Assembly (NCBI RefSeq): GCF_001435585.1
Contig: NZ_AZEC01000012.1
Span: 1-64,000, forward strand
DNA: 64,000 nt
Direction of reading: 5' to 3'
Origin: Schleiferilactobacillus perolens DSM 12744
Lineage (GTDB): Bacteria; Bacillota; Bacilli; Lactobacillales; Lactobacillaceae
A program made the position numbers and the translations under genes. The notes under the pieces were generated by a model. The model was given only the letters and a program-made list of their open reading frames with translations. It was not told where the DNA came from and ran no database searches. Shown in pieces: positions 34,498 through 43,521 of the stretch (positions are counted from its first letter, which is position 1; each line of letters starts with the position of its first letter).

Positions 34498-34772
34498 AAA
34501 AGTCCTCCGCCCCAGTTCAAGGGACGAAAGACTTTTCGCGGTACCACCCAAGTTGTCTATCATGAAATAGACCACCTCACACAGCGTACAAGCATACGCC
34601 TCCGGATGATAACGTACCGGTTACGTCGGGGCCTACTAGAATATCGTTCAGCCCGAGACTAAGAAAGTGTTATTCAGGAAGGCTTTGCCCCGTCGAGTTT
34701 CCACTGATCTCGATTCACTGTTGGGATAGCCAAACTTACTCGTCTTTCCTTTTGTCGTTTCGTTTATTGATG
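34498..34772 (-). promoter_or_regulatory. T-box riboswitch (Asn) upstream of asnA
   Basis: Minus-strand leader with T-box core TGGGTGGTACCGCG (34537-34550) followed by a terminator hairpin (GTCTTTCGTCCC arm) ending in TTTTT at 34498. GAAT-AAC-A places the Asn codon AAC at 34669-34671, the same context as CCT in the proBA leader. It predicts antitermination on uncharged tRNA-Asn. Confidence 0.88.
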
Positions 34773-34778
34773 ATTCAT

Positions 34779-34806
34779 ATCATAACAGGAAATTTGAGGA
34801 TGTCAA
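34779..34806 (-). promoter_or_regulatory. asnA promoter
   Basis: TTGACA (34801-34806) and TATGAT (34779-34784) on the minus strand with a 16-base spacer, directly in front of the T-box leader. Confidence 0.75.
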
Positions 34807-34906
34807 CTGTCAAAATGAAAAATAAATGAGTCCGTCTGTGACGCCGGTTGACTATTAGCCAAAGAAATAGCACCATGGGGATAATACATACAAGGGGGCA
34901 ATTTTT

Positions 34907-35917
34907 ATGTGTACATCGATGCAGATCAAATCACTGGAGGGTGACGTTTTTTGGGGCCGCACCATGGACTTTGCAGATTCATTTTTCCATCCGACTAATC
35001 CGAAGGGCGGACAGCAATTACCTGGGAAGATCACTAGCTTTCCCCGGGGTGTAAAGATTCCGAGCCAAACACCGGATTGGACCACCCAATACGCCGCCAC
35101 TGGTGTCGGCGTGGCCGGTACTTTCGGACTATTTGACGGGGTTAACGAACATGGGTTGGCCGGGGATATGCAGGTCTTGGTAGAAGCCACCACCGCTTCT
35201 CAAGAATCATTGGCTGAACGTGGCCTGAAGGGTGTTTTTGCCACAGAATATGTCGCCTATATTTTGACCACCTGCAAGACGGTGGCAGATGTTCGGGCGG
35301 CGGCTGCCAAAACTGGTATTTTGGAAGATTCAGCCGCTCGGGGAATTCCACTGCACTATGCTTTTGTGGATGAAACAGGGGCGGGAGTTGTATTGGAACC
35401 CACTGACCACGGCGCGTTCAAAATTTACGATAATGTCGGCGCGATGACCAATAGTCCCGAATACGGCTACCATACGACTAATTTACGGAATTACGTTTCC
35501 CTAGATACGACTAATCGCGGTGATGGCAGCAAATTGGGCGATTATCACGTTCAACCGATTGAATTCGGGACGGGTTACGGTATGTTTGGATTGCCAGGAG
35601 ATTACACCTCACCATCCCGCTTTGTTCGGGCAATGGTGGTTTCCCGTAATCTTCCCCCGTTCCACCGGGCTGAGGGCATTCAACAATTGTACAATTGCTT
35701 CAAAACGGTGATGGTGCCCCAAGGATTGGGCCGGGATGCTGACAATGCTGACCGCACAGATTCCACCCAATACTGGGCTGGCTTCGATCTGGCCAAGCGC
35801 ACGGTGGTTGTCCAAGATTCTCATTACATGACTCCCACAGTGAAGACGGTCGATCCAACTGTCACAGAGGTCACTTATCAGGACCTGGACAAGTCGTTTG
35901 CTCCGCACGTGATTTAA
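34907..35917 (+). CDS. Choloylglycine hydrolase family protein (bile salt hydrolase / penicillin V acylase-like)
   Basis: A 336-residue Ntn-hydrolase. After Met removal Cys2 (MCTS) is the nucleophile; Arg18 and Asp21 (GRTMDF), Asn80 (VNEHGLAG), Asn182 (TNSPEYGYH) and Arg238 (SPSRFVRA) complete the active site in family spacing. No signal peptide, so cytoplasmic. It could deconjugate bile salts, cleave penicillin V or hydrolyse acyl-homoserine-lactone-like amides; sequence alone does not decide. CAAGGGGG precedes the ATG, and a terminator follows. Confidence 0.88.
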   Translation: MCTSMQIKSLEGDVFWGRTMDFADSFFHPTNPKGGQQLPGKITSFPRGVKIPSQTPDWTTQYAATGVGVAGTFGLFDGVNEHGLAGDMQVLVEATTASQESLAERGLKGVFATEYVAYILTTCKTVADVRAAAAKTGILEDSAARGIPLHYAFVDETGAGVVLEPTDHGAFKIYDNVGAMTNSPEYGYHTTNLRNYVSLDTTNRGDGSKLGDYHVQPIEFGTGYGMFGLPGDYTSPSRFVRAMVVSRNLPPFHRAEGIQQLYNCFKTVMVPQGLGRDADNADRTDSTQYWAGFDLAKRTVVVQDSHYMTPTVKTVDPTVTEVTYQDLDKSFAPHVI

Positions 35918-35932
35918 TTTCATTGATGAAGG

Positions 35933-35962
35933 CACATCACTAATTGGGTGATGTGTTTTTTT
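35933..35962 (+). terminator. Terminator after the choloylglycine hydrolase gene
   Basis: CACATCAC (35933-35940) pairs with GTGATGTG (35948-35955) around a seven-base loop, then a run of T. Confidence 0.85.
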
Positions 35963-37202
35963 ATGCGTTGAGCCATTGTTTGACAGTTTGACGATGACTC
36001 ATCAGGACGGGAACGGCCAGTATGAGGGCCAAGATGCCGCAGGATGGGAACCCCCACAAACCTCCAGCTAAGTCCATGAAACCGCCGGAATAAAGACTGC
36101 CAATGGGAGTTGAGCCCTGATTCAGCAGCACGTAGACACTCATGATTCGCCCGCGCAATTCGTTGGGGATTGAAAACTGAAAAGCAGCGTTGGACTGATT
36201 CAGAAAGACCATGTTGCAAAAACCAATGACCACCATAAAGACCATCGCCAGCCAATAAATATGGACAAAGATCATTAACGACTGCATCAACGCCGTGGCC
36301 AACGCCACCACCAGATACAGATCGCGCCGCAAGCCAAAGCGGGACAAGTAGCTCATGAGGAAGGCGGCGGCAAGAGACCCAATGCCAGTGGCCGACAAGA
36401 GGTTGGCATAGCCTTGGGCGCCGCGACCCAGCACTTCCTGGGCATAGATGGGAATAATGACGTTGTTATTGAAGTTCAGCGTACAAATGATCATCATCAA
36501 TTCCGCACTGAGTTTCACGTTGTCGTGATGCACGACATAGGCTAACCCTTCCTTGACGTCGGCTACAATATGCCGGGGCGTGTGGCTGGCCACGGGATGT
36601 GCTTGGTGGATCATTAAGAGACCAATAATGACAGCAATGTAGCTCAGGGTATCAATCAAGAAACACGGGGCCACGCCCAGGGCGACCATCAAAATACCGG
36701 CCAAAGAAGGACCGGCAATTTTAGCCAGGTTGAAGATTGATGAGTTGAGTGAAATGCCATTCATCAAATCCTTCTTGCCGACTAATTCGATCACGTAAGA
36801 CTGCCGCGTGGGTGTATCAAAGCTTTGCAGGATGCCATAACCCAGGGCAATGGCGAGTATTTGCCAATACTGCACAATTTTGAGATAGGTGATGGTGGTC
36901 ATTATGGCGCCCAATACCAGGAATCCACATTGCGTGATCAGCAGGATCCGGCGTTTTGGATAACGGTCGATCAAAGTACCAGCCACTAAGGTGAGCGCCA
37001 TGATCGGCACGAATTGGGCGGCCGCTAACAGGCCCACCAAGAAGGCCGACTTGGTCATCTGATAAACCATCCATGTTTGCGTTGTCCGTTGAATCCAGGT
37101 GCCCATGACGGAAATACATTGGCCGATCCAGAACCGACGGAAGTTTTTGGAGCGTAAAGAAGAAAAGGTGTCACCAAGTACATGCCAATTCACGACTGTC
37201 AT
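35961..37202 (-). CDS. MFS exporter (EntS-like)
   Basis: A 413-residue major facilitator protein with about 12 membrane segments. The N-terminal NFRRFWIGQCISVMGTWIQ and GTLIDRYPKRRI loop place it in the EntS/DHA3-like exporter group that expels drugs or siderophores. Standalone gene. An 18-base perfect inverted repeat lies in the intergenic region upstream, shared with the divergent methyltransferase gene. Confidence 0.86.
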   Translation of the reverse strand: MTVVNWHVLGDTFSSLRSKNFRRFWIGQCISVMGTWIQRTTQTWMVYQMTKSAFLVGLLAAAQFVPIMALTLVAGTLIDRYPKRRILLITQCGFLVLGAIMTTITYLKIVQYWQILAIALGYGILQSFDTPTRQSYVIELVGKKDLMNGISLNSSIFNLAKIAGPSLAGILMVALGVAPCFLIDTLSYIAVIIGLLMIHQAHPVASHTPRHIVADVKEGLAYVVHHDNVKLSAELMMIICTLNFNNNVIIPIYAQEVLGRGAQGYANLLSATGIGSLAAAFLMSYLSRFGLRRDLYLVVALATALMQSLMIFVHIYWLAMVFMVVIGFCNMVFLNQSNAAFQFSIPNELRGRIMSVYVLLNQGSTPIGSLYSGGFMDLAGGLWGFPSCGILALILAVPVLMSHRQTVKQWLNA

Positions 37203-37312
37203 CGCCTTGTTTGAGTTATATAACTTCCTATCCTTGGCTCTTTTGTGGAGAATGTCAATATCAGTGTGATTGTGAATTATCCGGTTATTCCCGTTCTTTT
37301 AGCCAAAGCCAG

Positions 37313-37359
37313 CACACGTTCAAACACGGTGCACTCTCCAAACCGTGTTTGAACGTGTG
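37313..37359. repeat. Perfect 18-base inverted repeat
   Basis: CACACGTTCAAACACGGT (37313-37330) pairs without mismatch with ACCGTGTTTGAACGTGTG (37342-37359), leaving an 11-base loop. No T run follows on either strand, so an operator or leader hairpin is more likely than a terminator. Confidence 0.75.
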
Positions 37360-37442
37360 ATTTGTCATTGCCGTTTACTGAAAATCTCGCCGAAACGATG
37401 TCCACACGCGGTATGATGGTATTAGGAAAGGCGGTCGGGCAT

Positions 37443-38060
37443 ATGGAAATCACGTACCAAGGGAAAACACTCAGCTTCACCAGTAATCAGGAGGTCTTTT
37501 CACCCCATGGTCTGGATAAGGGCACAGAGGCGATGCTGAATCATGCCGTGGTCCACGCCACGGACCAGATTCTGGATCTCGGGTGCGGGTTTGGCTTCGT
37601 CGGCATTTATTTTGCCGCCACATTACCTGCCGCTCAGGTGACTATGGTGGATATTGATCCCAATGCTGTGCAACTTGCGCAAGAAAACGCGGAGAAGAAT
37701 CACGTATCACCAACGATTAAGCAAAGCGACGGTCTCACCGCGATCGCGGATGCCCATTTCGATGTGATATTATCAAATCCGCCGTACCACGAGAACTTTT
37801 CTGTCCCTAAACACTTTATCGAAGACGGCTATCGCCAGTTGAATCCCAATGGGCGTTTCTATATGGTGACGAAGCGGCGGCCTTGGTACGAAAATAAGAT
37901 TCGGACTGTTTTTGGCGGGGTGAAAGTGATCGAAGACAACGGCTATTTTGTCTTTTACGCGCAAAAGCGTGTCGGCGAGGCGCGGGGTCATGCCCATGAA
38001 AAGAAGCATACCCTGTCGAAAAAGTTGCAGCGTAAACTGGATCGAGAAGGGAAGCACTGA
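37443..38060 (+). CDS. RsmC-like class I methyltransferase
   Basis: A 205-residue SAM-dependent methyltransferase of the small RsmC type that probably methylates rRNA guanine. The SAM site is DLGCGFG (45-51) and the catalytic N6/N2-type motif is NPPY (112-115). ATG 37443 follows AGGAAAGGCGG. The stop overlaps the next ATG by one base, forming a three-gene operon with the flavodoxin-like and P-loop proteins. Confidence 0.85.
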   Translation: MEITYQGKTLSFTSNQEVFSPHGLDKGTEAMLNHAVVHATDQILDLGCGFGFVGIYFAATLPAAQVTMVDIDPNAVQLAQENAEKNHVSPTIKQSDGLTAIADAHFDVILSNPPYHENFSVPKHFIEDGYRQLNPNGRFYMVTKRRPWYENKIRTVFGGVKVIEDNGYFVFYAQKRVGEARGHAHEKKHTLSKKLQRKLDREGKH

Positions 38061-38821
38061 TGCAGATACTGGGTATTTATGGCGGCCAAGACGCCAGCGG
38101 CCTCACCGCGACCGTGGTAAAGGAAATCCTGGGCGCGGTTCAAGCACCCGCCACCACGGCGTTTTTAGACCTTAATGATTTTGATTTGCATCCAGAAAGC
38201 CCGCAGCGGCCGAACCCTGATTTGGATCAATTGGCTGCTAAATTGCAGGCCGCCGATATTTGGGTATTCGGTGCGCCGACATACTACACCACGATTCCGG
38301 GACAGCTGAAACAATTCTTTGATGTCATGCGCCACCGCTGGACCCGGATGACGAAAAATGGGGACAGTCTGCCGAACGGTACTTTTCAGGACAAACATTA
38401 TGTCTCGGTGACCAGTTGCTTTGCACCAACATGGGATAATTTATTTACCGGCCAAACGGATCTGACGTTACGGGCAATTGATGGGGCCATGACCTTGGCG
38501 GGCGTGCACAAGATCACCGAACTGGTTTGCCCAAATACTTGGCGCCAGCGTATACCCACGGTTAAGAAATTGGCCCGCGCGCGGGTAATTGGCCGCCAAC
38601 TGAGTCACTATCAGCGAAAGGATGACGAAACCTTGAAACGCTACGGATTGTTATTTTGCATGATCGCCGTGATGGCTTTGGCCACCATGGGAATCCAACA
38701 ATTATGGCCGGCGCTCACAAATGGCTTTTGGCTGCGCTATGTGAGCTTCGTGGTCATTTTCTTCGTGTTGTTGGCAATCATCCTGCACGTGATGACGTTC
38801 ATGCGGCATAAGCGCGCATGA
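38060..38821 (+). CDS. Flavodoxin-fold NAD(P)H-dependent reductase with C-terminal membrane anchor
   Basis: A 253-residue protein. Residues 1-185 form a flavodoxin-like FMN reductase (GAPTYYTTIPGQLKQFFD is the flavin-binding loop). Two hydrophobic segments near the C-terminus (about 195-213 and 225-245) tether it to the membrane, an unusual addition for this family. Coupled to the upstream methyltransferase (TGATG) and the downstream P-loop gene (ATGA). Electron acceptor unknown. Confidence 0.8.
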   Translation: MQILGIYGGQDASGLTATVVKEILGAVQAPATTAFLDLNDFDLHPESPQRPNPDLDQLAAKLQAADIWVFGAPTYYTTIPGQLKQFFDVMRHRWTRMTKNGDSLPNGTFQDKHYVSVTSCFAPTWDNLFTGQTDLTLRAIDGAMTLAGVHKITELVCPNTWRQRIPTVKKLARARVIGRQLSHYQRKDDETLKRYGLLFCMIAVMALATMGIQQLWPALTNGFWLRYVSFVVIFFVLLAIILHVMTFMRHKRA

Positions 38822-39336
38822 AAATTATGCTGATCGGCAATGCCGGGACTGGGAAATCCACTTTAGCCCGCTGGTTGGCGGCTCAGACGGGGTATCCCGT
38901 GATGTATCTGGACCAAATTTGGCATACCACCGATTATTCAACGACGGCCAAACGATGGTTTATTCAGCAGCAAAAAAAATTTATGACGGCCCACAGCGAC
39001 TGGATCATTGACGGCAACTACAGCGGTTCGATGGCGGTACGTTTGGCCGAAGCGGACTTAGTGATTTGGCTGCAAGTCAGCCGGGTCCGATCTATCATTC
39101 GGGTCATTCGCCGGTCGCTGCGTTACCGGCGAGACAAAAATAGCCGCCCAGATATGGCGGCGGAATTCACGGAACATTTCGATAAAGACTATTGGGACTT
39201 TTTGCTTTTTATCTGGCACTATGACGGCGATAAGTTGCGGAAAGCGCTGGCAGCGCAGAAATCAGCCCCAAGAGTAGTCGTGTTGCGGGGGACACGTGCT
39301 AAAAAGAAATTTATGAGCGATTTCGAACTGCATTAG
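38818..39336 (+). CDS. P-loop nucleotide kinase-like protein (topology-modulation family)
   Basis: A 172-residue adenylate-kinase-like protein. Walker A is GNAGTGKST (7-15), with LDQIWHT and DGNYSGSM as the family's conserved loops, matching proteins annotated as DNA topology modulation protein FlaR. The actual substrate is unknown. Its ATG overlaps the upstream stop (ATGA), the third gene of the operon. Confidence 0.8.
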   Translation: MKIMLIGNAGTGKSTLARWLAAQTGYPVMYLDQIWHTTDYSTTAKRWFIQQQKKFMTAHSDWIIDGNYSGSMAVRLAEADLVIWLQVSRVRSIIRVIRRSLRYRRDKNSRPDMAAEFTEHFDKDYWDFLLFIWHYDGDKLRKALAAQKSAPRVVVLRGTRAKKKFMSDFELH

Positions 39337-39497
39337 CCGGTCCGAAAAGTCCCACTTCCCTTGCGGCTCTAGTGGTTCAGCATATGTCATGATACAATAA
39401 CCAAGCAGAATAGTTGAACCACGGTCGGCAAATCTGATCGCGAAGGGGTTGATGCCTATGGGCAACGTGAAAACTTCGAGCGAAAGGAGGCGCTATT

Positions 39498-39617
39498 TTG
39501 TCTGACACTGATGTGCTTATTGTCATGCTCACATTCGGCAGTCTTGTACTGTTGCTTGTTGACGTGATGATCAAGCTCATTGAGTTGAACGACAATCATA
39601 AAAACGATCGTCAGTAG
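39498..39617 (+). CDS. Holin-like type I toxin peptide
   Basis: A 39-residue peptide starting at TTG 39498, seven bases after AAAGGAGG. It has an acidic start (MSDTDV), one membrane span (about 6-26) and a charged tail ending NDRQ, the layout of the putative holin-like toxin family of lactobacilli. The gene runs into a hairpin shared with a convergent antisense RNA promoter, which is the arrangement of a type I toxin-antitoxin system. Overproduction would be expected to damage the membrane; that is family knowledge. Confidence 0.75.
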   Translation: MSDTDVLIVMLTFGSLVLLLVDVMIKLIELNDNHKNDRQ

Positions 39618-39693
39618 ACTATTTCGGAGTAGTCTGACGATCGCACTATGATTGATTAGATTTTACTGCCGGCCGTCTTTAACGGTTCTGCAC
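39599..39693 (-). ncRNA. Candidate antisense RNA antitoxin
   Basis: Predicted minus-strand RNA of about 95 bases from the promoter at 39700-39729. It ends at a hairpin (39605-39643) followed on this strand by TTTTT, so the terminator is strong leftward only. Its 3' end overlaps the last 15-20 bases of the toxin gene and the shared hairpin, giving complementarity to the toxin mRNA. Confidence 0.65.
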
Positions 39694-39699
39694 GGCGTC

Positions 39700-39729
39700 A
39701 TTATACAAGATTTACCATCACTTTTGCAA
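39700..39729 (-). promoter_or_regulatory. Promoter of the antisense RNA
   Basis: TTGCAA (39724-39729), an 18-base spacer and a perfect TATAAT (39700-39705) on the minus strand, pointing into the toxin gene. Confidence 0.7.
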
Positions 39730-39755
39730 AGCTAAGATATCCAATTAGTTGCAGG

Positions 39756-40376
39756 CTAAGACTTCGCGGCAGCATTTCTCAACAATCTAAAACCAACCAC
39801 CAAAAATATAACCGCCACCCCCAGTTGCCACCAATTATCCGTCCACGATTGCTGGCGCATCAGCACCATCAAATTCAATGGACCCAAGTGAGGATAACCA
39901 AGGCACAGGGTGAAATACACGGTGGGGATGAGGTAAGCCGCCGCCAGTGAGCCGAATGCGGCGTAGCTGAACACGGTCAAGGAGCCGATAAACAGCGCCT
40001 TGGTCAAGAAATCAAACCACAACACAGCAGTCGCGGTGGGCAGCTGATAGCTGAGGATCAGCAGTGTGTTGACTAAGCTGAGCAATAGGGTGTACCAGCC
40101 CAACCTGATCAAATAGATCGTCAACAGTTGCGTCCTTTTGCTATTCAGTACGTCAGCTACCCCGGCCACTTGTTCCGGCAGAAAAATACCGCCGAAACAA
40201 AGAATCGCTACTAGGGGCATGAACATTTCTCCAGGGAGTGCGGCCTGCGCGATGGTGGTCGGATGCAGCGTAAACAGGATCGGGATGATACCGCAAAAAG
40301 CGATTGTCAATAAACTGGGTAAGAATTCGTTGGCGCGGATTTCTTTAATGGTGAGCTGGCCGAATGTGTAAACCAC
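39756..40376 (-). CDS. ABC-2 type transporter membrane subunit
   Basis: A 206-residue protein with about six membrane segments. GTG 40376 follows AGAAGGA and lies 32 bases inside the upstream permease gene. With the other membrane subunit and the ATPase it completes an exporter. The short length is unusual next to the 373-residue partner and suggests two non-identical membrane halves. Substrate unknown; a role in resistance to a peptide antibiotic is plausible given the two-component system in the same operon. Confidence 0.72.
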   Translation of the reverse strand: MVYTFGQLTIKEIRANEFLPSLLTIAFCGIIPILFTLHPTTIAQAALPGEMFMPLVAILCFGGIFLPEQVAGVADVLNSKRTQLLTIYLIRLGWYTLLLSLVNTLLILSYQLPTATAVLWFDFLTKALFIGSLTVFSYAAFGSLAAAYLIPTVYFTLCLGYPHLGPLNLMVLMRQQSWTDNWWQLGVAVIFLVVGFRLLRNAAAKS

Positions 40377-41466
40377 GATATTTTCCTTCTCTCTGCAAAT
40401 TGATGAGTAACATCGTCAAAATTAGTAACGTGATGGCTAAGATGGTGTAGCCTAACCGATTGATCGCCAACTCTGACAGGTGAGCATAAAAGTAGGCCAC
40501 GTTGTGTAGCGTGTTGTGCCGGGGAATAAGCAGCCAGCCGTAATTGCCAATCACTTGGCGTGCACCGATCGTCATGACGATCAGCCACCAGCCGATCTGT
40601 AAGGCAAAACCGGTGAAATTGCTGAATAGTGCGTCGCTGAGAAAACCGACCGCGGTGCTCACCATCAAAGTAGGCAGCACCCAAAAGCAGGCGGCTTTGG
40701 CGAAGGCCAGATAATCCAGGGCCACGCCTGGGTAAAGCCAGGTCACGCGGCCAAACAATGCCAGAGCCGCGATAATCACCGGAATTATTAATCCGGCTAC
40801 ACTGGCGGCATACTGGGTACCCAGCCATTTGAGCGTCCCCATCGGCTTGGCTTGAATGGTCGGCATAACTTGGGCTCGCCGATCGATGTAACAGTAGGCG
40901 ATGATGACAATGGTGGGCAGAATCGCAGCGATGATGCCCGCAATATCTGCAAACAGTCGGGCATAGGCGCCGGTGATGCGGTCTTTACGCATAATGAGGG
41001 TATGGTCCTGGCGGGCTTCGGCCAGCGTCATCGGCCGGACCGCGAATCGTTGCAAAGTGGCCGGCGCGTAATCGGAATGCCCACCCAATAACTGATCTAC
41101 ATGGCCCAGTGTTTTTGCCAATGTTGGCCGATTATCAATTCTGCGTGCTTGGTTAAGCAATTTTCCAACTTTGGCTTGCACCTGCGCATTCAAGGTCACG
41201 CGTTTGGCAAAGCCAAATGGATAGGTCACATACGCATTATCAGTGTGGGCTTCCTGTAATTGATCGAGCGCATTGGTCTTTAAGGGGTGAAAGTCAGTGG
41301 TCGTGATCAGCTCATAGTGGGCTGTGGGGCTCGTCGGCGGGGTCGCTAAGCCCCGACCGATCATGGGCCAAACATTGAGTAAAATAAATACCGCTGTGAC
41401 GATGGTATACAGAATGAAGGCCAGGCTCGTGGTAAACCGTTTGAATTCTAACCAGAATAATCTCAT
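40345..41466 (-). CDS. ABC transporter membrane protein with large extracytoplasmic loop
   Basis: A 373-residue permease. One N-terminal membrane segment (about 11-31) is followed by a soluble loop of about 140 residues and then about five further segments, an ABC-2-like pattern. It overlaps the ATPase gene by four bases and the second membrane gene by 32. The large extracellular loop may bind the substrate or an inhibitor. Confidence 0.75.
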   Translation of the reverse strand: MRLFWLEFKRFTTSLAFILYTIVTAVFILLNVWPMIGRGLATPPTSPTAHYELITTTDFHPLKTNALDQLQEAHTDNAYVTYPFGFAKRVTLNAQVQAKVGKLLNQARRIDNRPTLAKTLGHVDQLLGGHSDYAPATLQRFAVRPMTLAEARQDHTLIMRKDRITGAYARLFADIAGIIAAILPTIVIIAYCYIDRRAQVMPTIQAKPMGTLKWLGTQYAASVAGLIIPVIIAALALFGRVTWLYPGVALDYLAFAKAACFWVLPTLMVSTAVGFLSDALFSNFTGFALQIGWWLIVMTIGARQVIGNYGWLLIPRHNTLHNVAYFYAHLSELAINRLGYTILAITLLILTMLLINLQREGKYRGLHIRPAHH

Positions 41467-42350
41467 TGGCGCACCTCTTGGCGGGTTTGCCGCGATTGTA
41501 AATACAGGTACGCTTCTTCTAAAGTCGGTGCCACGACATTGGCCCCCGGTATTCCCGCAGTCGCCAGAAAGCGAATGTGGGCTGTATTGCCTTGCACGAC
41601 CTGTTCGCTAATTTCGTAGCGGGACTTGTAATCACTTAATTCCGCCAGCGGCAAAGTGCGGGTGAACACATGACCCGTCGCTTGGGCTTGTAATTGCGCA
41701 GTGGTGCCGGTAAACAGCAGCCGCCCTTGATTGAGCACGCCAATCCGGTTCGTGGTCGCTTCAATATCAGAAACGATGTGGGTGGACAACAAGACGATCC
41801 GGTCCTGGGCAAATTCGGTGAGCAGATTGCGGAACCGGATCCGTTCTTCAGGATCAAGGCCAGCGGTGGGTTCATCCACAATCAGCACTTTCGGTTGGTT
41901 GACTAGCGCTTGGGCAATTCCCAGCCGCTGGCGCATGCCGCCGGAGAGCGCCTTGACCTTGGTGCAGGCTTGATCGGTCAAGTTCACCTGGGCCAACAGC
42001 GCGTTGATCCGGCGGTGTTGGCTGCGGGGCGGCACATGGGCCAAGATGGCTAAGTAAGTTAACGCATCCCGGACGGTCATGTTCGGATAGAAGCCGAAAT
42101 TCTGAGGCAAATAACCTACCTGATTCCGCACCGCCGCACGTTGAGTGATGGGAATACCGCATAGCTGGACGGTTCCCGTGGTGGCCTGGTCCAGGGTGGT
42201 CAAGATGCGCATCAACGTGGATTTCCCAGCGCCATTTTTACCCAGCAAGCCAAACATACCGGCCGAGATCGTCAGCGATACATCGTTCAATGCCGGTCTG
42301 GATTGGCCCCGGTAGCGTTTGCTTAAATGGTCGATCTGAATCGTATTCAT
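41463..42350 (-). CDS. ABC transporter ATP-binding protein
   Basis: A 295-residue ATPase of the ABC-2/antibiotic-exporter type. Walker A GKNGAGKST, signature LSGGM, Walker B VLIVDEPTAGLD and switch His in LSTHI are all present. ATG 42350 follows GGGAGG by ten bases; a TTG three bases upstream is possible. A 76-base gap separates it from the histidine kinase gene. Confidence 0.88.
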   Translation of the reverse strand: MNTIQIDHLSKRYRGQSRPALNDVSLTISAGMFGLLGKNGAGKSTLMRILTTLDQATTGTVQLCGIPITQRAAVRNQVGYLPQNFGFYPNMTVRDALTYLAILAHVPPRSQHRRINALLAQVNLTDQACTKVKALSGGMRQRLGIAQALVNQPKVLIVDEPTAGLDPEERIRFRNLLTEFAQDRIVLLSTHIVSDIEATTNRIGVLNQGRLLFTGTTAQLQAQATGHVFTRTLPLAELSDYKSRYEISEQVVQGNTAHIRFLATAGIPGANVVAPTLEEAYLYLQSRQTRQEVRQ

Positions 42351-42426
42351 CAAAAAAAGCCTCCCTTTTGCTTATAGGGAGACTTTAACAAGCGATTATC
42401 AAGATTAAGACAAGAATTCTGAATTG

Positions 42427-43521
42427 TTAAAAATAGGTGAACAAGGCTGTCGACGTGACGCCGTGGTCCACATTGGCGACTGAAAAACGACCGTGATGCG
42501 CGGTGCATAGTGTTCTGCAGATATACATGCCCACCCCCAAGTGGTTGGCTGCTTTACCGCTGGAGAAGAAAGGCAGCTGGGCGTTGGCTTGCTCCTCGGG
42601 GGTAAGCGGCTGGCCGTCGTTGAATACGGCCAATTGGACAGTTTTCTCGGTGACTGTCACCGTAATGCCAACCGTCGTGCGGGCAAACCGAAAGGCGTTC
42701 GTCAGTTGGTTATCGAACACCTCCAGGATGGCAGCCGGCGCGATGGCCAGCAAGTGGTCCGGGGCGGCGGCTAGCTTTTCCGCCCAAGTGAACGGCACCG
42801 TCCCAGCCAGTTTCTGGGCCTCGTTCTTCAGTGTTTGGGTTAATTCATGCGTGCTGGTCGGGGTGGGGCTGAGCGCAATATCGTGAATGGCCGCGACATG
42901 GGTCATTGTTTGGATGAAATGATTAATGCGATCCAGCTGCTGCTGCATATCCTTGATAATGTCCGGGTTCAGGGGCTGAGCTTCTTGATTTTCCAATGTG
43001 AGCAGTTCCACGTTACCCTGTAAAACGGTCAATGGTGTCCGTAAGTCATGGGCGAAAGCCGCATTGACTTGCTTTTGATCGTCGGCCAAGCGCCAAGCGG
43101 TCTGCAGAGCATCCTGCAGTGCTTGCCGCATCTTTTCAAAGGCCTGTACCAGAGCGCCTAATTCATCGGGTGCTGTGGCGGTCAAGTGGAAGTCCAAGTC
43201 TTGGGCCTGGATATGGGTGACGCCAAATTGCAGCTGCTGGAGCGGATCAGCCAGTTTAATCCGATAAAAGAGGCGGGCGGCACCGGTCATGATGGCGATA
43301 AGCAGCGCGAGACTGCCCCCGATGGCACCGGTAACAAAGACAATGGTCACTGCAATCAGCCAAGTGGGCGTAACGTAGGGGGCCAACAGCGAAATTAAGG
43401 CATTCCAGAGTAGCAGATAGACTAAAATGCTCAGACCAGCAACCAGTGTACCCACTAGAATGACGCGCAATAAAGCCGTTTTGATTGGCTGATTGCGCAG
43501 CCAATGAGTTAATTTTGCCAT
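42427..43521 (-). CDS. Two-component sensor histidine kinase
   Basis: A 364-residue kinase. Two membrane segments (about 15-40 and 52-80) flank a very short extracellular loop, then a HAMP linker, the H-box FAHDLRTPL and an ATPase domain ending GVGMYICR. The short loop suggests sensing within the membrane or through the ABC transporter, as in intramembrane-sensing kinases. It overlaps the response-regulator gene by 13 bases. Confidence 0.88.
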   Translation of the reverse strand: MAKLTHWLRNQPIKTALLRVILVGTLVAGLSILVYLLLWNALISLLAPYVTPTWLIAVTIVFVTGAIGGSLALLIAIMTGAARLFYRIKLADPLQQLQFGVTHIQAQDLDFHLTATAPDELGALVQAFEKMRQALQDALQTAWRLADDQKQVNAAFAHDLRTPLTVLQGNVELLTLENQEAQPLNPDIIKDMQQQLDRINHFIQTMTHVAAIHDIALSPTPTSTHELTQTLKNEAQKLAGTVPFTWAEKLAAAPDHLLAIAPAAILEVFDNQLTNAFRFARTTVGITVTVTEKTVQLAVFNDGQPLTPEEQANAQLPFFSSGKAANHLGVGMYICRTLCTAHHGRFSVANVDHGVTSTALFTYF

